Below, in pieces: positions 34,615-42,122 of a stretch of 49,374 nucleotides of DNA. The first letter of the stretch is position 1; each line of letters starts with the position of its first letter. The notes under the pieces were generated by a model, which was given only the letters and a program-made list of their open reading frames with translations, was not told where the DNA came from and made no database searches. The DNA comes from Candidatus Didemnitutus sp. (GTDB lineage: Bacteria > Verrucomicrobiota > Verrucomicrobiia > Opitutales > Opitutaceae), in NCBI GenBank assembly GCA_030681265.1, contig JAUXXD010000146.1, positions 1 to 49,374 on the forward strand. The letters are read 5' to 3'. The translations under genes were made by a program, and so were the position numbers.

Positions 34615-35541
34615 ATGGGCGCTGATACAAAAATCCAGTGGTGCGATGCCACGCTTAACCCGTGGATCGGGTGCACGAAGGTTTCTCCGGGGTGCAAGAA
34701 TTGTTACGCAGAGACGTGCACGCCGGTGCGGGCCTTCCGCATCGGCTGGGGCGCGGGTGCTCCGCGGTGGCGCGTGAAGAGCTTCGCGGCGGCGGCACGG
34801 GCGGCGAATCGCAAGGCCGGCCGGCTGGGGCGCCGGCTACGGGTTTTCCCGTCGCTGTGTGACTGGCTCGACATGGAGGTGGCGGAAGCGTGGCTGGCGG
34901 ATTTTGTGACGACGATCGCGGAGACGCCGGAGCTGGATTGGCTGTTGCTGACGAAGCGTCCGCAGGTGTGGCGCGCGCGGATGGTGGCGGTGCGGCATGT
35001 GCTGGCGTCGCGCGAACACGCGGGGGCGTATATGCTCGTAGATGCGTGGCTGGCGGGCTCGGCTCCGGCGAACGTGTGGATCGGTGTGAGCATCGAGGAC
35101 CAGGCGCGCGCGGAGCAACGGATGCCGGAGTTGGTGGAGATTCCAGCGCGGGTGAGGTTTCTTTCGTGTGAGCCGCTCATCGGCGGATTAGACCTTAATT
35201 ACTGGCTTACCGTTTGTCTGGTGCCACAGGTGCAATGGGTGATTGTCGGCGGTGAGAGCGGCGCTGGCGCGCGGCCATGCGATGCGGCGTGGGTGGAGTC
35301 GATTATCGAGCAGTGCGCGGCGGTGCGTGTCTCGTGTTTCGTGAAGCAACTTGGTGCGCGGGCGTATCGCGATGACTTGAATGGTCGCGAAGCGTTTATC
35401 GGCATCATCGGCGGCAAGTTGACGCATCGTGCGGAAGACGGGCAGCGCGTGTGGGCGAAGTGGAAGCATTCGAAAGGCGGCGATTCCGAAGAGTGGGCCG
35501 AGGTGTTTCGCGTGCGGGAGTTTCCGGGGGTGCGGTCATGA
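34615..35541 (+). CDS. Phage Gp37/Gp68 family protein (DUF5131)
   Basis: Protein of 308 aa common in phages and plasmids. The family start MGADTKIQWCDATLNPWIGC is followed by the cysteine motif TKVSPGCKNCYAE (C20, C27, C30), which resembles a radical-SAM-type cluster site. Further conserved pieces are LDWLLLTKRP, NVWIGVSIEDQ, RFLSCEPLIGG and VQWVIVGGESGAGARP. The biochemical role is unproven. I chose the ATG at 34615 because it gives the family start and has a ribosome-binding site; upstream codons lie in repeat DNA. Its stop overlaps the next start (ATGA). Confidence 0.9.
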   Translation: MGADTKIQWCDATLNPWIGCTKVSPGCKNCYAETCTPVRAFRIGWGAGAPRWRVKSFAAAARAANRKAGRLGRRLRVFPSLCDWLDMEVAEAWLADFVTTIAETPELDWLLLTKRPQVWRARMVAVRHVLASREHAGAYMLVDAWLAGSAPANVWIGVSIEDQARAEQRMPELVEIPARVRFLSCEPLIGGLDLNYWLTVCLVPQVQWVIVGGESGAGARPCDAAWVESIIEQCAAVRVSCFVKQLGARAYRDDLNGREAFIGIIGGKLTHRAEDGQRVWAKWKHSKGGDSEEWAEVFRVREFPGVRS

Positions 35542-35951
35542 CCACGCGGATTGTGTTGTTGGAATTACAGGTGGCTTGCCGAGCGCTGCAGGTGGCGGTG
35601 GACGGGGTGCTGGGGACGCTGCCGGCGGATAGCTCGGCACCGCGGGTGGAGCGGATCGTGGTGTATGTGGCGGATGCCTACGGCTACACGCTGACGATGT
35701 TGCAGGGGCGCGATCGGCACGCGCGCGTGAGCGAGGCGCGGCATGTTGCGATCTACTTGGCACGGTTGCGGACGGAGGCTGGTGTGGAGGTGCTGGGGAG
35801 GCTGCTGCATCGGGACCATGGGACGATTTCTTATGCGGCGAAGGCGATGCGTGAGCGGATTGAGTGCGACCAGCGCTTCGCCGCCCGCGTGCGTAAGATC
35901 GGCGAAGCGCTGGCGATGATGGAGATGGAGATGGGGAGGGACTTGCTGTGA
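35538..35951 (+). CDS. Stand-alone DnaA domain IV-like protein
   Basis: Protein of 137 aa. Residues about 60-107 (RVSEARHVAIYLARLRTEAG, then LGRLLHRDHGTISYAAKAM) carry the DnaA C-terminal DNA-binding signature, including the RDHGT element that reads DnaA boxes. The AAA+ part of DnaA is absent. The protein could bind host or phage origins and act as an initiator helper or competitor. The N-terminal 55 residues form a separate helical region. The ATG overlaps the TGA of the Gp37/Gp68 gene. No clear TTATCCACA boxes were noticed in the neighbourhood. Confidence 0.82.
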   Translation: MTTRIVLLELQVACRALQVAVDGVLGTLPADSSAPRVERIVVYVADAYGYTLTMLQGRDRHARVSEARHVAIYLARLRTEAGVEVLGRLLHRDHGTISYAAKAMRERIECDQRFAARVRKIGEALAMMEMEMGRDLL

Positions 35952-35998
35952 GCAAAATCATTCCCATCGCCGAAGGAGGTAGCGTGAACGTCTCCGCC

Positions 35999-36169
35999 TC
36001 AATCATCGTGTGCATGTTCTTCGGGCTCCATCAGGTTGCCGAGGACGTAGATCACGCCGCTCGGTCCGCCTGGCACCGCCGCGAGGAAGGCCTATTGGCC
36101 TGTTTCCAAATACTTGTTCGCTTCCTGCGCAGAGTTGAGCTGCGCCACTTCAGTAATGTTATCGTTCAT
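35999..36169 (-). pseudogene. Small minus-strand phage gene broken by an amber codon
   Basis: Read from the ATG at 36169 the frame gives MNDNITEVAQLNSAQEANKY, LETGQ, then TAG at 36092-36094, and continues AFLAAVPGGPSG, VIYVLGNLMEPEEHAHDD to TGA. Both halves read as one protein of 55 residues of the kind with a conserved Trp after the Gly (GW..LA...G..YVLG). TGG to TAG is one transition. The gene is opposite to all neighbours, with its start close to the primase ribosome-binding region. Confidence 0.55.
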
Positions 36170-36219
36170 GGGGTATATAGTGTATCACAGGCACCTCGCG
36201 CGGCGCGGAGGGCAGCGGC

Positions 36220-37728
36220 ATGACCGATTCCGCCACCCTTTCTCCAACGTCGGGCCAGAGTGCGATGCTGGCGTTTTTCGGGCTCACCGCGCGCTCGAAG
36301 GCGGAGGCTTCGCAGGTGCTGGGCAAGGCGTTGGAATTGCCGATGAACCAGCGGCGGTGGATTTGCGAGCGGGCGCGGCGGCTGGTGGCGACGATGCGGC
36401 CGGCCGTCTCCGGCGGCGGCGGGCATGATGCGACCTTTGCCGTGGCGTGCGCGCTGGTGCACGGATTCGACCTCACGATCAACGAGGCGATGGATGTGAT
36501 GCAGGATTACAACCGGCGGTGTGAGCCGCCGTGGAGTGACAGCGAACTATTCCACAAGCTGCAGACGGCGGAGACGTGGGGGAAGCATGACAAGCCGCGT
36601 GGTCATTTGATTGGCGACCGCGGCGGCGCGGGGCGCGCCGACGCGGCGGCTGGGGCGGCGGCGCGCAAGGCCTACGTGCCGCAGGCTCCAGTTCCGCAGG
36701 CAAAACAGCGCGTGGATTTTAATCCGGCAAAGTTGCGCGAGTTGGCGGGGCAGTGGCGCGACGCTGTAAATCTGATCTGGCTGGCGAATCGCTCGGCGGT
36801 GGACCCGGCTACGGTGTCGCCGGAGGGATTCCTGCAGCTGCTCTACCAGCGGGTGGAGAGCGTGTGGACGGGCGAAACGGATTGGGGGCGTAACGAGGCG
36901 CTATGGCCGGCGATGAAGCCGTCGGCTGGGAGCGTGGATGGCGTGAAGTTTCTGGCTCAGCCGCTCGACGGCAGGTTGCACCTGAATCGGCGCAAGCAGG
37001 TGTCGGCGGACAAAATCATGGCGGGGAAAAAGTATCAGGTCCACGTGGTGGGCGACACGGATTGGAAAGTGCTCGGTGCGGTGCGCGGCGTGGCGGGCGA
37101 AGTGTTTACGGCGAAGCTGGACCGCCGCGGCGAGGGTCGCGGCACGGGCACGGCGATGACTTACAGTCGGCGAATCGCGGAAGCGGTGACGAGCTTTCGC
37201 TACATAGTTCTCGAGAGCGACTCGGCGGATTTACAGGATTGGATCGGGCTGCTGGTGCAGTTGCCGTTGCGCATCGAAGCGCTCTACATGAGCGGCGGGA
37301 AGAGTGTGCATGCGCTTATCCGCGTCGACCAGCCGACGGCGAACACGTGGGATTTTTATAAAGAAAACACGCTGGCGCCGACGATCAATCTGCTGTGTCT
37401 GGGTGGCCTAGACCCGAAGGTGTTGAGCGCGGTGCGTCTGACGCGGCTGCCGAACACTTGGCGCGGGGAGAAGCTGCAGAAGTTGCTCTATGTGCGGCCG
37501 GCGGCACCGGTGCAGGCGTTAACCGAGGTGCCGGCGGTCCGCGATGTGGTGGAACAGTGGTGCGGCATCGCGGCGCTGGGGCCCTCGGATGCGGATGAGA
37601 CGGGCGAGGGCGTGCGCGCGGTGCGCGCGGCGTTGGAATTTTACGGCCCGGCGAACAAGCGCTGCCGGGAAGAGCTTATCAACTTTAACCGGCTGTGCGC
37701 TGAGGCCGGTTTTGACTGCGGGAAATAA
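36220..37728 (+). CDS. Archaeo-eukaryotic-type primase-like replication protein
   Basis: Protein of 502 aa. An N-terminal PriCT-like helical domain (about 65-125: GGHDATFAVACALVHGFDLT, NEAMDVMQDYNRRCEPPWSD) is followed by a low-complexity linker. A primase-like domain then has FRYIVLESDSADLQDW (about 327-340, acidic metal residues) and YMSGGKSVHALIRVD (about 355-370), which match the acidic and sGgkSxH motifs of AEP primases and PrimPols. Domain order (PriCT before AEP) is unusual. GGAGGG lies 8 bp before the ATG. The helicase gene starts four bases after the stop, so both work together in phage replication. Confidence 0.72.
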   Translation: MTDSATLSPTSGQSAMLAFFGLTARSKAEASQVLGKALELPMNQRRWICERARRLVATMRPAVSGGGGHDATFAVACALVHGFDLTINEAMDVMQDYNRRCEPPWSDSELFHKLQTAETWGKHDKPRGHLIGDRGGAGRADAAAGAAARKAYVPQAPVPQAKQRVDFNPAKLRELAGQWRDAVNLIWLANRSAVDPATVSPEGFLQLLYQRVESVWTGETDWGRNEALWPAMKPSAGSVDGVKFLAQPLDGRLHLNRRKQVSADKIMAGKKYQVHVVGDTDWKVLGAVRGVAGEVFTAKLDRRGEGRGTGTAMTYSRRIAEAVTSFRYIVLESDSADLQDWIGLLVQLPLRIEALYMSGGKSVHALIRVDQPTANTWDFYKENTLAPTINLLCLGGLDPKVLSAVRLTRLPNTWRGEKLQKLLYVRPAAPVQALTEVPAVRDVVEQWCGIAALGPSDADETGEGVRAVRAALEFYGPANKRCREELINFNRLCAEAGFDCGK

Positions 37729-37732
37729 AGGC

Positions 37733-39463
37733 ATGAGCGAAATGACCAAACAGCCGCCTGGACCGGCGGATGAACAGGCTGCTGCCGCTAATCGCGTGGC
37801 GCGGCAAATGGCAGGGTCGGCGATCGAGCCGACGGCTGCGCCCGCGGCACCGAAGCCGGATGCCGACGATCTCTCGGATGACGTGAAGCCGCATGTGCGG
37901 TTGCCGTGCGAGGGGTATGGGCTGCATCGCTTCGCGCGGGAGATCGGCGGGCTGTGCAAAATGAACGGGGTGTTTCGCATGCAGGATGTGCCGGTGCTGA
38001 TCAATTACGAGATTGGGCAGGCAGTGCCGCTCTCGCCGGGGCGGTTCCGGACTTACGCGCACCGGCTGTGTGTGCCGGCGAAGTTCAAATGGGACAAGGA
38101 GGGCAACCGCGACGAAGTGGAGATGACGATGAGCAAGGACGTGGCGGCGGACACGTTGCAGTCGTTGGAATTTATCGAGCAGCAGCGGGCGCTGGCGAAG
38201 GTGAATGCGGAGCGGATGCCGCTGGTGCGACCGAGCGACGGGCGGCTGGTGTTGCTCAAGCCGGGCTACGATGAGGAGTCGAAGATATACACGCTGCCGA
38301 CGGCGTTGGAGATCGATGAGGCGATGACGGTGGATGCGGCGCGGGCGTTCATCAACGACCTGGTGGGCGAAGTGCCGTGGGGCGATGTGAAGCCGGACAC
38401 GGAAGAGCATCGCGCGGCTGGTGTGGTGGGGCTGAGTCGCTCGAAGGCGGTTTGGCTGAGTTGTGCGGTGAGCTTGTATGGTTCGGGTTTGTTGCATCCG
38501 CTGAGCAACCGGATCCACTATGTTTTTGTGGCGAATGCGCAGCGCTCGGGCAAAACGCTGGTGGCGAAGATGGCGGTGGTGCCGATCTTCGGGTTGTCGA
38601 AATCGAAATCAAAGCCGCATGACGATAACGAGCTGCGGAAGATGCTGACTGCGGCGGCGCGCGGGAATGCGCCCTACTTTTTGCTCGATGATTTGGAGGG
38701 CATGCTGCGGAGCACGGATTTGAATGCGTTTATGACGGCTCCGACGTGGAGCGACCGGAAGTTCAACACGCAGGAAGAGATGAGTTCGCCGAAGCAGACG
38801 GTGGTGGTAATCACCGGAAACAATCTCGGTCTGTCGACGGACATCGCGAACCGCACGTTGCGTTGCCAGCTTTACACGGAAGAGTTCGACGCGCAGTCGC
38901 GAGTGATCAATCGTGTGATCGATGAGGAGTATCTGGCGCGGCCGAGTGTGCGGCGGCAGTTCCTGAGCGCGATGTGGTGCTTCGTTCGCGAGTGGGACAA
39001 GGCGGGGCGGCCGAAGGGCAAGCGCGTGCTGAAGGGCTTCGAGGCGTGGTGCGATATTTTCGGCGGCATCGTGTCGCACGCGGGCTTCGGCGATCCGGTA
39101 GAGGCGCCGCCGACGGATGATTTCTCGGGCGACACCGAGGGCGCGGACATGCAGACGCTGGTGGGCGTGCTGGTGGAGGACATGGGTGTGCTGACGAAGA
39201 AGGAGTATCAGTTTGCGGAGCTGGTGGACGCGGCGCGGGAGCACGATTGTTTCACGTGGATGATCAAGGGGCGCGAGCGGACGGAGAAGGAGAGCGACAA
39301 GACGACGTATGACCTAGAGCCGACGGCGAAGAGCTCGATGGGGAAGATGTTTTCCGCCAAATACGGCGGGCGGAAATTTCGCCTGGCGGACGGACGCGTG
39401 GTGCAGTTTGGCCAGCGCGGCCGCAACCGGCATCGGCGGTATGTGGTGGAGGTGCTGACGTGA
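37733..39463 (+). CDS. AAA+/SF3-like phage replicative helicase
   Basis: Protein of 576 aa. The ATPase core is Walker A FVANAQRSGKTLVAKMA (about 264-280), Walker B PYFLLDDLEGML (about 313-324) and a sensor asparagine in TVVVITGNNLGLSTDI (about 354-369), followed by the arginine-finger-like ANRTLRCQL. The N-terminal half (LPCEGYGLHRFAREIG and similar) has no recognised motif. It matches helicases found next to AEP primases in phages and plasmids. I chose the ATG at 37733 because upstream codons overlap the primase gene. Codons end mostly in G. It ends the G-ending early block. Confidence 0.78.
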   Translation: MSEMTKQPPGPADEQAAAANRVARQMAGSAIEPTAAPAAPKPDADDLSDDVKPHVRLPCEGYGLHRFAREIGGLCKMNGVFRMQDVPVLINYEIGQAVPLSPGRFRTYAHRLCVPAKFKWDKEGNRDEVEMTMSKDVAADTLQSLEFIEQQRALAKVNAERMPLVRPSDGRLVLLKPGYDEESKIYTLPTALEIDEAMTVDAARAFINDLVGEVPWGDVKPDTEEHRAAGVVGLSRSKAVWLSCAVSLYGSGLLHPLSNRIHYVFVANAQRSGKTLVAKMAVVPIFGLSKSKSKPHDDNELRKMLTAAARGNAPYFLLDDLEGMLRSTDLNAFMTAPTWSDRKFNTQEEMSSPKQTVVVITGNNLGLSTDIANRTLRCQLYTEEFDAQSRVINRVIDEEYLARPSVRRQFLSAMWCFVREWDKAGRPKGKRVLKGFEAWCDIFGGIVSHAGFGDPVEAPPTDDFSGDTEGADMQTLVGVLVEDMGVLTKKEYQFAELVDAAREHDCFTWMIKGRERTEKESDKTTYDLEPTAKSSMGKMFSAKYGGRKFRLADGRVVQFGQRGRNRHRRYVVEVLT

Positions 39464-39605
39464 GTGCGTGCCGTGGTGAGGATGATTGCGCGACATGAAT
39501 ACTGAAGACATGCGACAGCACTTTGAGGCAGACGGACGCCATCGCCAAGGCGGTCTCTGTCTTGGCCAACGCGGAGATCAGCCACAACCAGAACGGAGAA
39601 CCCTT

Positions 39606-39974
39606 ATGAACGAACAACCCAAAACAGACCCGTGGAAAACAGATATGGCGCCAGCGCAAAGCTACGCCTGCCGTGTGGGACCGAGCGCAGCAACCGCGCC
39701 CGAACAAGTGCAAACTAAGGTCGTTGCTGCTGTGCCGACCGGTTCGGGTCTTCTTGAAACCCTCGAAAGCATGGCGCGACAAAACTGCCACACCGGTCGC
39801 GTTGACCGCGACTACAACGGACAGGTCGCCGGAACACTCGTCACCGACAGCGGCGCGATTTCGGCACACGCGGACGCTCTCGAAACCCTAGCTGAACATG
39901 GTCGCTTCCGCATCGTCGCCGCGCGGGGCCGCATGGTAGTCGGCTACTGGCCGGAGAACGACCCGAACTCTTGA
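39606..39974 (+). CDS. Hypothetical small accessory phage protein
   Basis: Protein of 122 aa starting MNEQPKTDPWKTDMAPAQSY. The second half (SDSGAISAHADAL-like segment, then LETLAEHGRFRIVAARGRMV) could fold as a small alpha/beta unit. GGAG at 39594-39597 supports the ATG at 39606. Codons end in C or A, unlike the helicase before it. Function unknown. The preceding 142 bp contain no gene that I can support. Confidence 0.58.
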   Translation: MNEQPKTDPWKTDMAPAQSYACRVGPSAATAPEQVQTKVVAAVPTGSGLLETLESMARQNCHTGRVDRDYNGQVAGTLVTDSGAISAHADALETLAEHGRFRIVAARGRMVVGYWPENDPNS

Positions 39975-39975
39975 G

Positions 39976-40392
39976 ATGAGCAACGACGCGCCGATTACCC
40001 CCGCCTACACGATGCACCCCAAGATGCGGCGCAGACTGAGAAGCTACCGCATCCGGTCGGCTGCGCGTCGTTGGCTCAGGGGATTTTTTCGGCGTTTCCG
40101 GCAAGCGATATGCCGCCACGGATTCCGACTGGCCGACCTCACCAACACGGGCATCCCCCAACCGGCCAAGCCGACTGAAAACGCTGGATACTACGAGTGG
40201 CTGAACTACTACGCCCGACTGTCCGCGCACCCGGCAAACTCGCAGCGCGTGCGCTGGCCCTGCGCGAAATGCGGCAAGGTCTTCTTCGCTCACTGCGGCC
40301 TCGAAATCATGCACACACATGGCCCGATTCTTCCGCCGCCGAACAACCCGGTCAGCCACGGCCTGAGCGAAGCGAAGGACGTTGCGCTGTAG
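39976..40392 (+). CDS. Hypothetical zinc-finger-like small protein
   Basis: Protein of 138 aa. The N-terminus is strongly basic (MRRRLRSYRIRSAARRWLRG). Near the end a CAKCGK pair and AHCGLEIMHTHG offer four to five Cys/His ligands for zinc. It could bind nucleic acid. It starts almost directly after the previous stop. No family recognised. Confidence 0.55.
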   Translation: MSNDAPITPAYTMHPKMRRRLRSYRIRSAARRWLRGFFRRFRQAICRHGFRLADLTNTGIPQPAKPTENAGYYEWLNYYARLSAHPANSQRVRWPCAKCGKVFFAHCGLEIMHTHGPILPPPNNPVSHGLSEAKDVAL

Positions 40393-40415
40393 CGGACTGG
40401 TTAGCCTCCGAATTT

Positions 40416-40790
40416 ATGAGCGACAAAAACGAAAAAGACCTAGCGAACACCCGCGACCTCTTCGACTTCCTGCAAGGCAACTTGCCGGAGGGATACCAAG
40501 TCGCGCCCGACCACATGCCCAAGCTCACGGCCGATCAGGCCGCGACGGTGATCTGGTATCTCGGCAACCAATACTGGCAGGTCACGGACCACGTAGAGCG
40601 GTGCGAAGTCTGCGGCGACTGGTATAACGCATGGTGCGAAGGCGAGTGCCTCGATTTCGGAAAGGCGCCGTATCATTTCTGCGGCAACTGCTGCGCGGGC
40701 GAGGAAGCCCAACAGAAACGCCGCGTCGGCCGGGGCATCGAACGCGCCAAGAAGCGCCAGTGTCTTTTGGCTAACATAAAGAGCACCTAA
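40416..40790 (+). CDS. Hypothetical zinc-knuckle small protein (possible cassette gene)
   Basis: Protein of 124 aa, MSDKNEKDLANTRDLFDFLQ at the start. Cysteine pairs CEVCGDWYNAWCEGEC and FCGNCC suggest one or two zinc sites at about 70-100. The tail is basic (RGIERAKKRQ). The gene lies between GTTAGCC (40400-40406) and an inverted repeat that starts at its stop codon and ends GTTAGGT, an arrangement that resembles an integron gene cassette. Function unknown. Confidence 0.58.
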   Translation: MSDKNEKDLANTRDLFDFLQGNLPEGYQVAPDHMPKLTADQAATVIWYLGNQYWQVTDHVERCEVCGDWYNAWCEGECLDFGKAPYHFCGNCCAGEEAQQKRRVGRGIERAKKRQCLLANIKST

Positions 40791-40860
40791 CCCGGCCCCC
40801 GATGCACGACTCTCCAGCAGATCCTCGCGCCTACCAAGGCGGCAGCGACCGGGTTAGGTG
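40769..40860. repeat. attC-like inverted repeat
   Basis: Perfect 12-bp arms CACCTAACCCGG (40784-40795) and CCGGGTTAGGTG (40849-40860) enclose 53 bp. The ends read ACCTAAC and GTTAGGT, which match the RYYYAAC and GTTRRRY boxes of integron attC sites. GGCTAAC, complementary to the GTTAGCC in front of the gene, lies at 40769-40775. The stop codons of two convergent genes fall inside the arms, so a two-way terminator is the simplest alternative. Confidence 0.45.
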
Positions 40861-41039
40861 TCTCGCTTGGTTGGGGTCTTCTTTCGCAGCAGGAGCAGCA
40901 CTCCCGCCTGCATCGCCGCGCAGGGCTCAGCCCCGCGCATCCACAACTGGAGCGACCGCGGGGTCACTCCGCATACGCGAGCAGCCTCGGCAGTGCCGAG
41001 GCGCTCAACAAGCGGGCGGAGCTGGATCGCGAAGCTCAT
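40854..41039 (-). CDS. Small HTH repressor-like protein
   Basis: Protein of 61 aa. The helix-turn-helix is LGTAEAARVCGVTPRSLQLW, with a basic tail (RKKTPTKRDT). The length and layout suit a Cro/YdaS-type phage regulator. Its ATG overlaps the stop of the small minus-strand gene in front (ATGA). It is one of few minus-strand genes in the prophage and lies downstream of palindromic operator-like sites at 41254-41300, so autoregulation is likely. Confidence 0.7.
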   Translation of the reverse strand: MSFAIQLRPLVERLGTAEAARVCGVTPRSLQLWMRGAEPCAAMQAGVLLLLRKKTPTKRDT

Positions 41040-41239
41040 GCGACGGGATCAACGAGCTTCGACCACGTCCAGCCCGAGCCGGGGCACCGGCGATTGCGAG
41101 CCGCGCACTCGCGGCGGGCATCGACCTGCGTGAACGCCAGGTCGGACAAGTGGAACTGGTGGCGGCGGCTGGGAGCCGGGGAACCGGCGCAGACAGTGTG
41201 GGCGCGATAGAGGCCGTAGCGGAACATGGGGGTCTTCAT
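41036..41239 (-). CDS. Hypothetical small protein upstream of HTH repressor
   Basis: Protein of about 67 aa starting MKTPMFRYGLYRAHTVCAGS, rich in Arg, His and Cys. An ATG five codons earlier (41254) lies within the first palindrome. No family is recognised. Its stop overlaps the start of the HTH gene (ATGA), which supports a two-gene operon, but the protein could also be only a translated leader. Confidence 0.45.
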   Translation of the reverse strand: MKTPMFRYGLYRAHTVCAGSPAPSRRHQFHLSDLAFTQVDARRECAARNRRCPGSGWTWSKLVDPVA

Positions 41240-41253
41240 AGTGACTATGATCA

Positions 41254-41301
41254 TGCGAATTTATTTCGCACTTGCAAGCACGAAAGCGAAATAATTTCGC
41301 A
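41254..41301. promoter_or_regulatory. Paired palindromic operator-like sites
   Basis: TGCGAATTTATTTCGCA (41254-41270) and GCGAAATAATTTCGC (41286-41300) are two versions of one 15-bp palindrome. Their centres are 31 bp apart, about three helical turns. CTTGCAAG lies between. They sit in the gap between the minus-strand repressor operon and the plus-strand genes from 41365, as phage operators do. Confidence 0.68.
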
Positions 41302-41364
41302 CCCGGATTGTAATGACCCCAACAACCGAGATGTGCCGACGAGCGGCACGAACGGGGAACTCTT

Positions 41365-41571
41365 ATGAGCGACAACTACCCAAACTATCCCGACTACCAA
41401 CCCATGAATGCCTGCACCGGCAGCGAATTGCTGGAAGCCCCGAGCGCAGTGACCACGACCGAATCAGGTGCAGCGCCGCTCGTTGGCACTGGCTCGTGGA
41501 TGAACCAAGCCGCTGCGCGGCGCAGGGAATCGTGGACAGTGGCGACCATTGGCGTCAATGTGTGCGGGTGA
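41365..41571 (+). CDS. Hypothetical small phage protein
   Basis: Protein of 68 aa, MSDNYPNYPDYQPMNACTGS, tyrosine- and proline-rich at the start, then a Ser/Thr/Gly stretch. No domain. GGGG at 41351-41354 and the spacing to ATG support translation. It would be the first plus-strand gene behind the palindromic operator. Confidence 0.45.
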   Translation: MSDNYPNYPDYQPMNACTGSELLEAPSAVTTTESGAAPLVGTGSWMNQAAARRRESWTVATIGVNVCG

Positions 41572-41585
41572 CAGGGTTGGCGTGC

Positions 41586-41873
41586 ATGAAAATAAATTTC
41601 GCGAGTCCCGTAAGTAGGCATTTCAAGCGTTGCGCGTGCGCTGCGCGCTACGGCGCAGCAGAACGCTCAGAGTTGGGGCGCGGCGGCGGCGTGCTCATCA
41701 CGCTGCCTCTCTACCTCGTGCTTTGGAGCGCGGCGGAAATCCTGAATGACGCTACCGGCTACGTCGTGTTCGGCGTCAGCCTCATGCTCTGGCCCTGCCA
41801 GTGGGCCTTTGATCTAGGCCGCTCCGCCGCGCGCCCCAACGACGATAATGAGACACGCGGCACCAAATCCTAA
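41586..41873 (+). CDS. Hypothetical small membrane protein
   Basis: Protein of 95 aa with two hydrophobic segments (VLITLPLYLVLWSAAEIL and YVVFGVSLMLWPCQW) that should span the inner membrane. The N-terminus is basic and the C-terminus charged. An in-frame ATG at 41313 would overlap the preceding gene and is less likely. A superinfection-exclusion or lysis-related role is possible but unsupported. Confidence 0.5.
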   Translation: MKINFASPVSRHFKRCACAARYGAAERSELGRGGGVLITLPLYLVLWSAAEILNDATGYVVFGVSLMLWPCQWAFDLGRSAARPNDDNETRGTKS

Positions 41874-41880
41874 ATCACTA

Positions 41881-42119
41881 TGAAACCTTCCGAAAACCAA
41901 ATAACTCCCGCCCGCGTTGTCTCTGGTGATTGTTCGGCACTGCATTGGCTTTGGGTTTGGCCTCTCGCTATATTCGCAAGCCCAATCGGCATAATCTCGG
42001 TGGCAGCTCTCGCACCGGCCTTCTGGCCACTCCCGCTCGCCGCAATGTTAATCGGTCTGTGTGCGGCCGGCGTCGTCGATGACGAGCCTAACACGACAAG
42101 TGAGCCACGCGGAATTTAA
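41881..42119 (+). CDS. Hypothetical small membrane protein
   Basis: Protein of 79 aa starting MKPSENQITPARVVSGDCSA. Two hydrophobic stretches (LHWLWVWPLAIFASPIGII and AALAPAFWPLPLAAMLIGLC) predict an inner-membrane protein. It starts seven bases after the previous membrane protein gene, so the two may act together. No family recognised. Confidence 0.5.
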
Positions 42120-42122
42120 CCT

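Noticed and set aside
35948-36223. Plus-strand frame of 91 codons after the DnaA-like gene, with a GTGA overlap
   Set aside because: The start looks plausible, but the rest reads as antisense to a better minus-strand small protein, overlaps the primase start, and has an unlikely residue mix.
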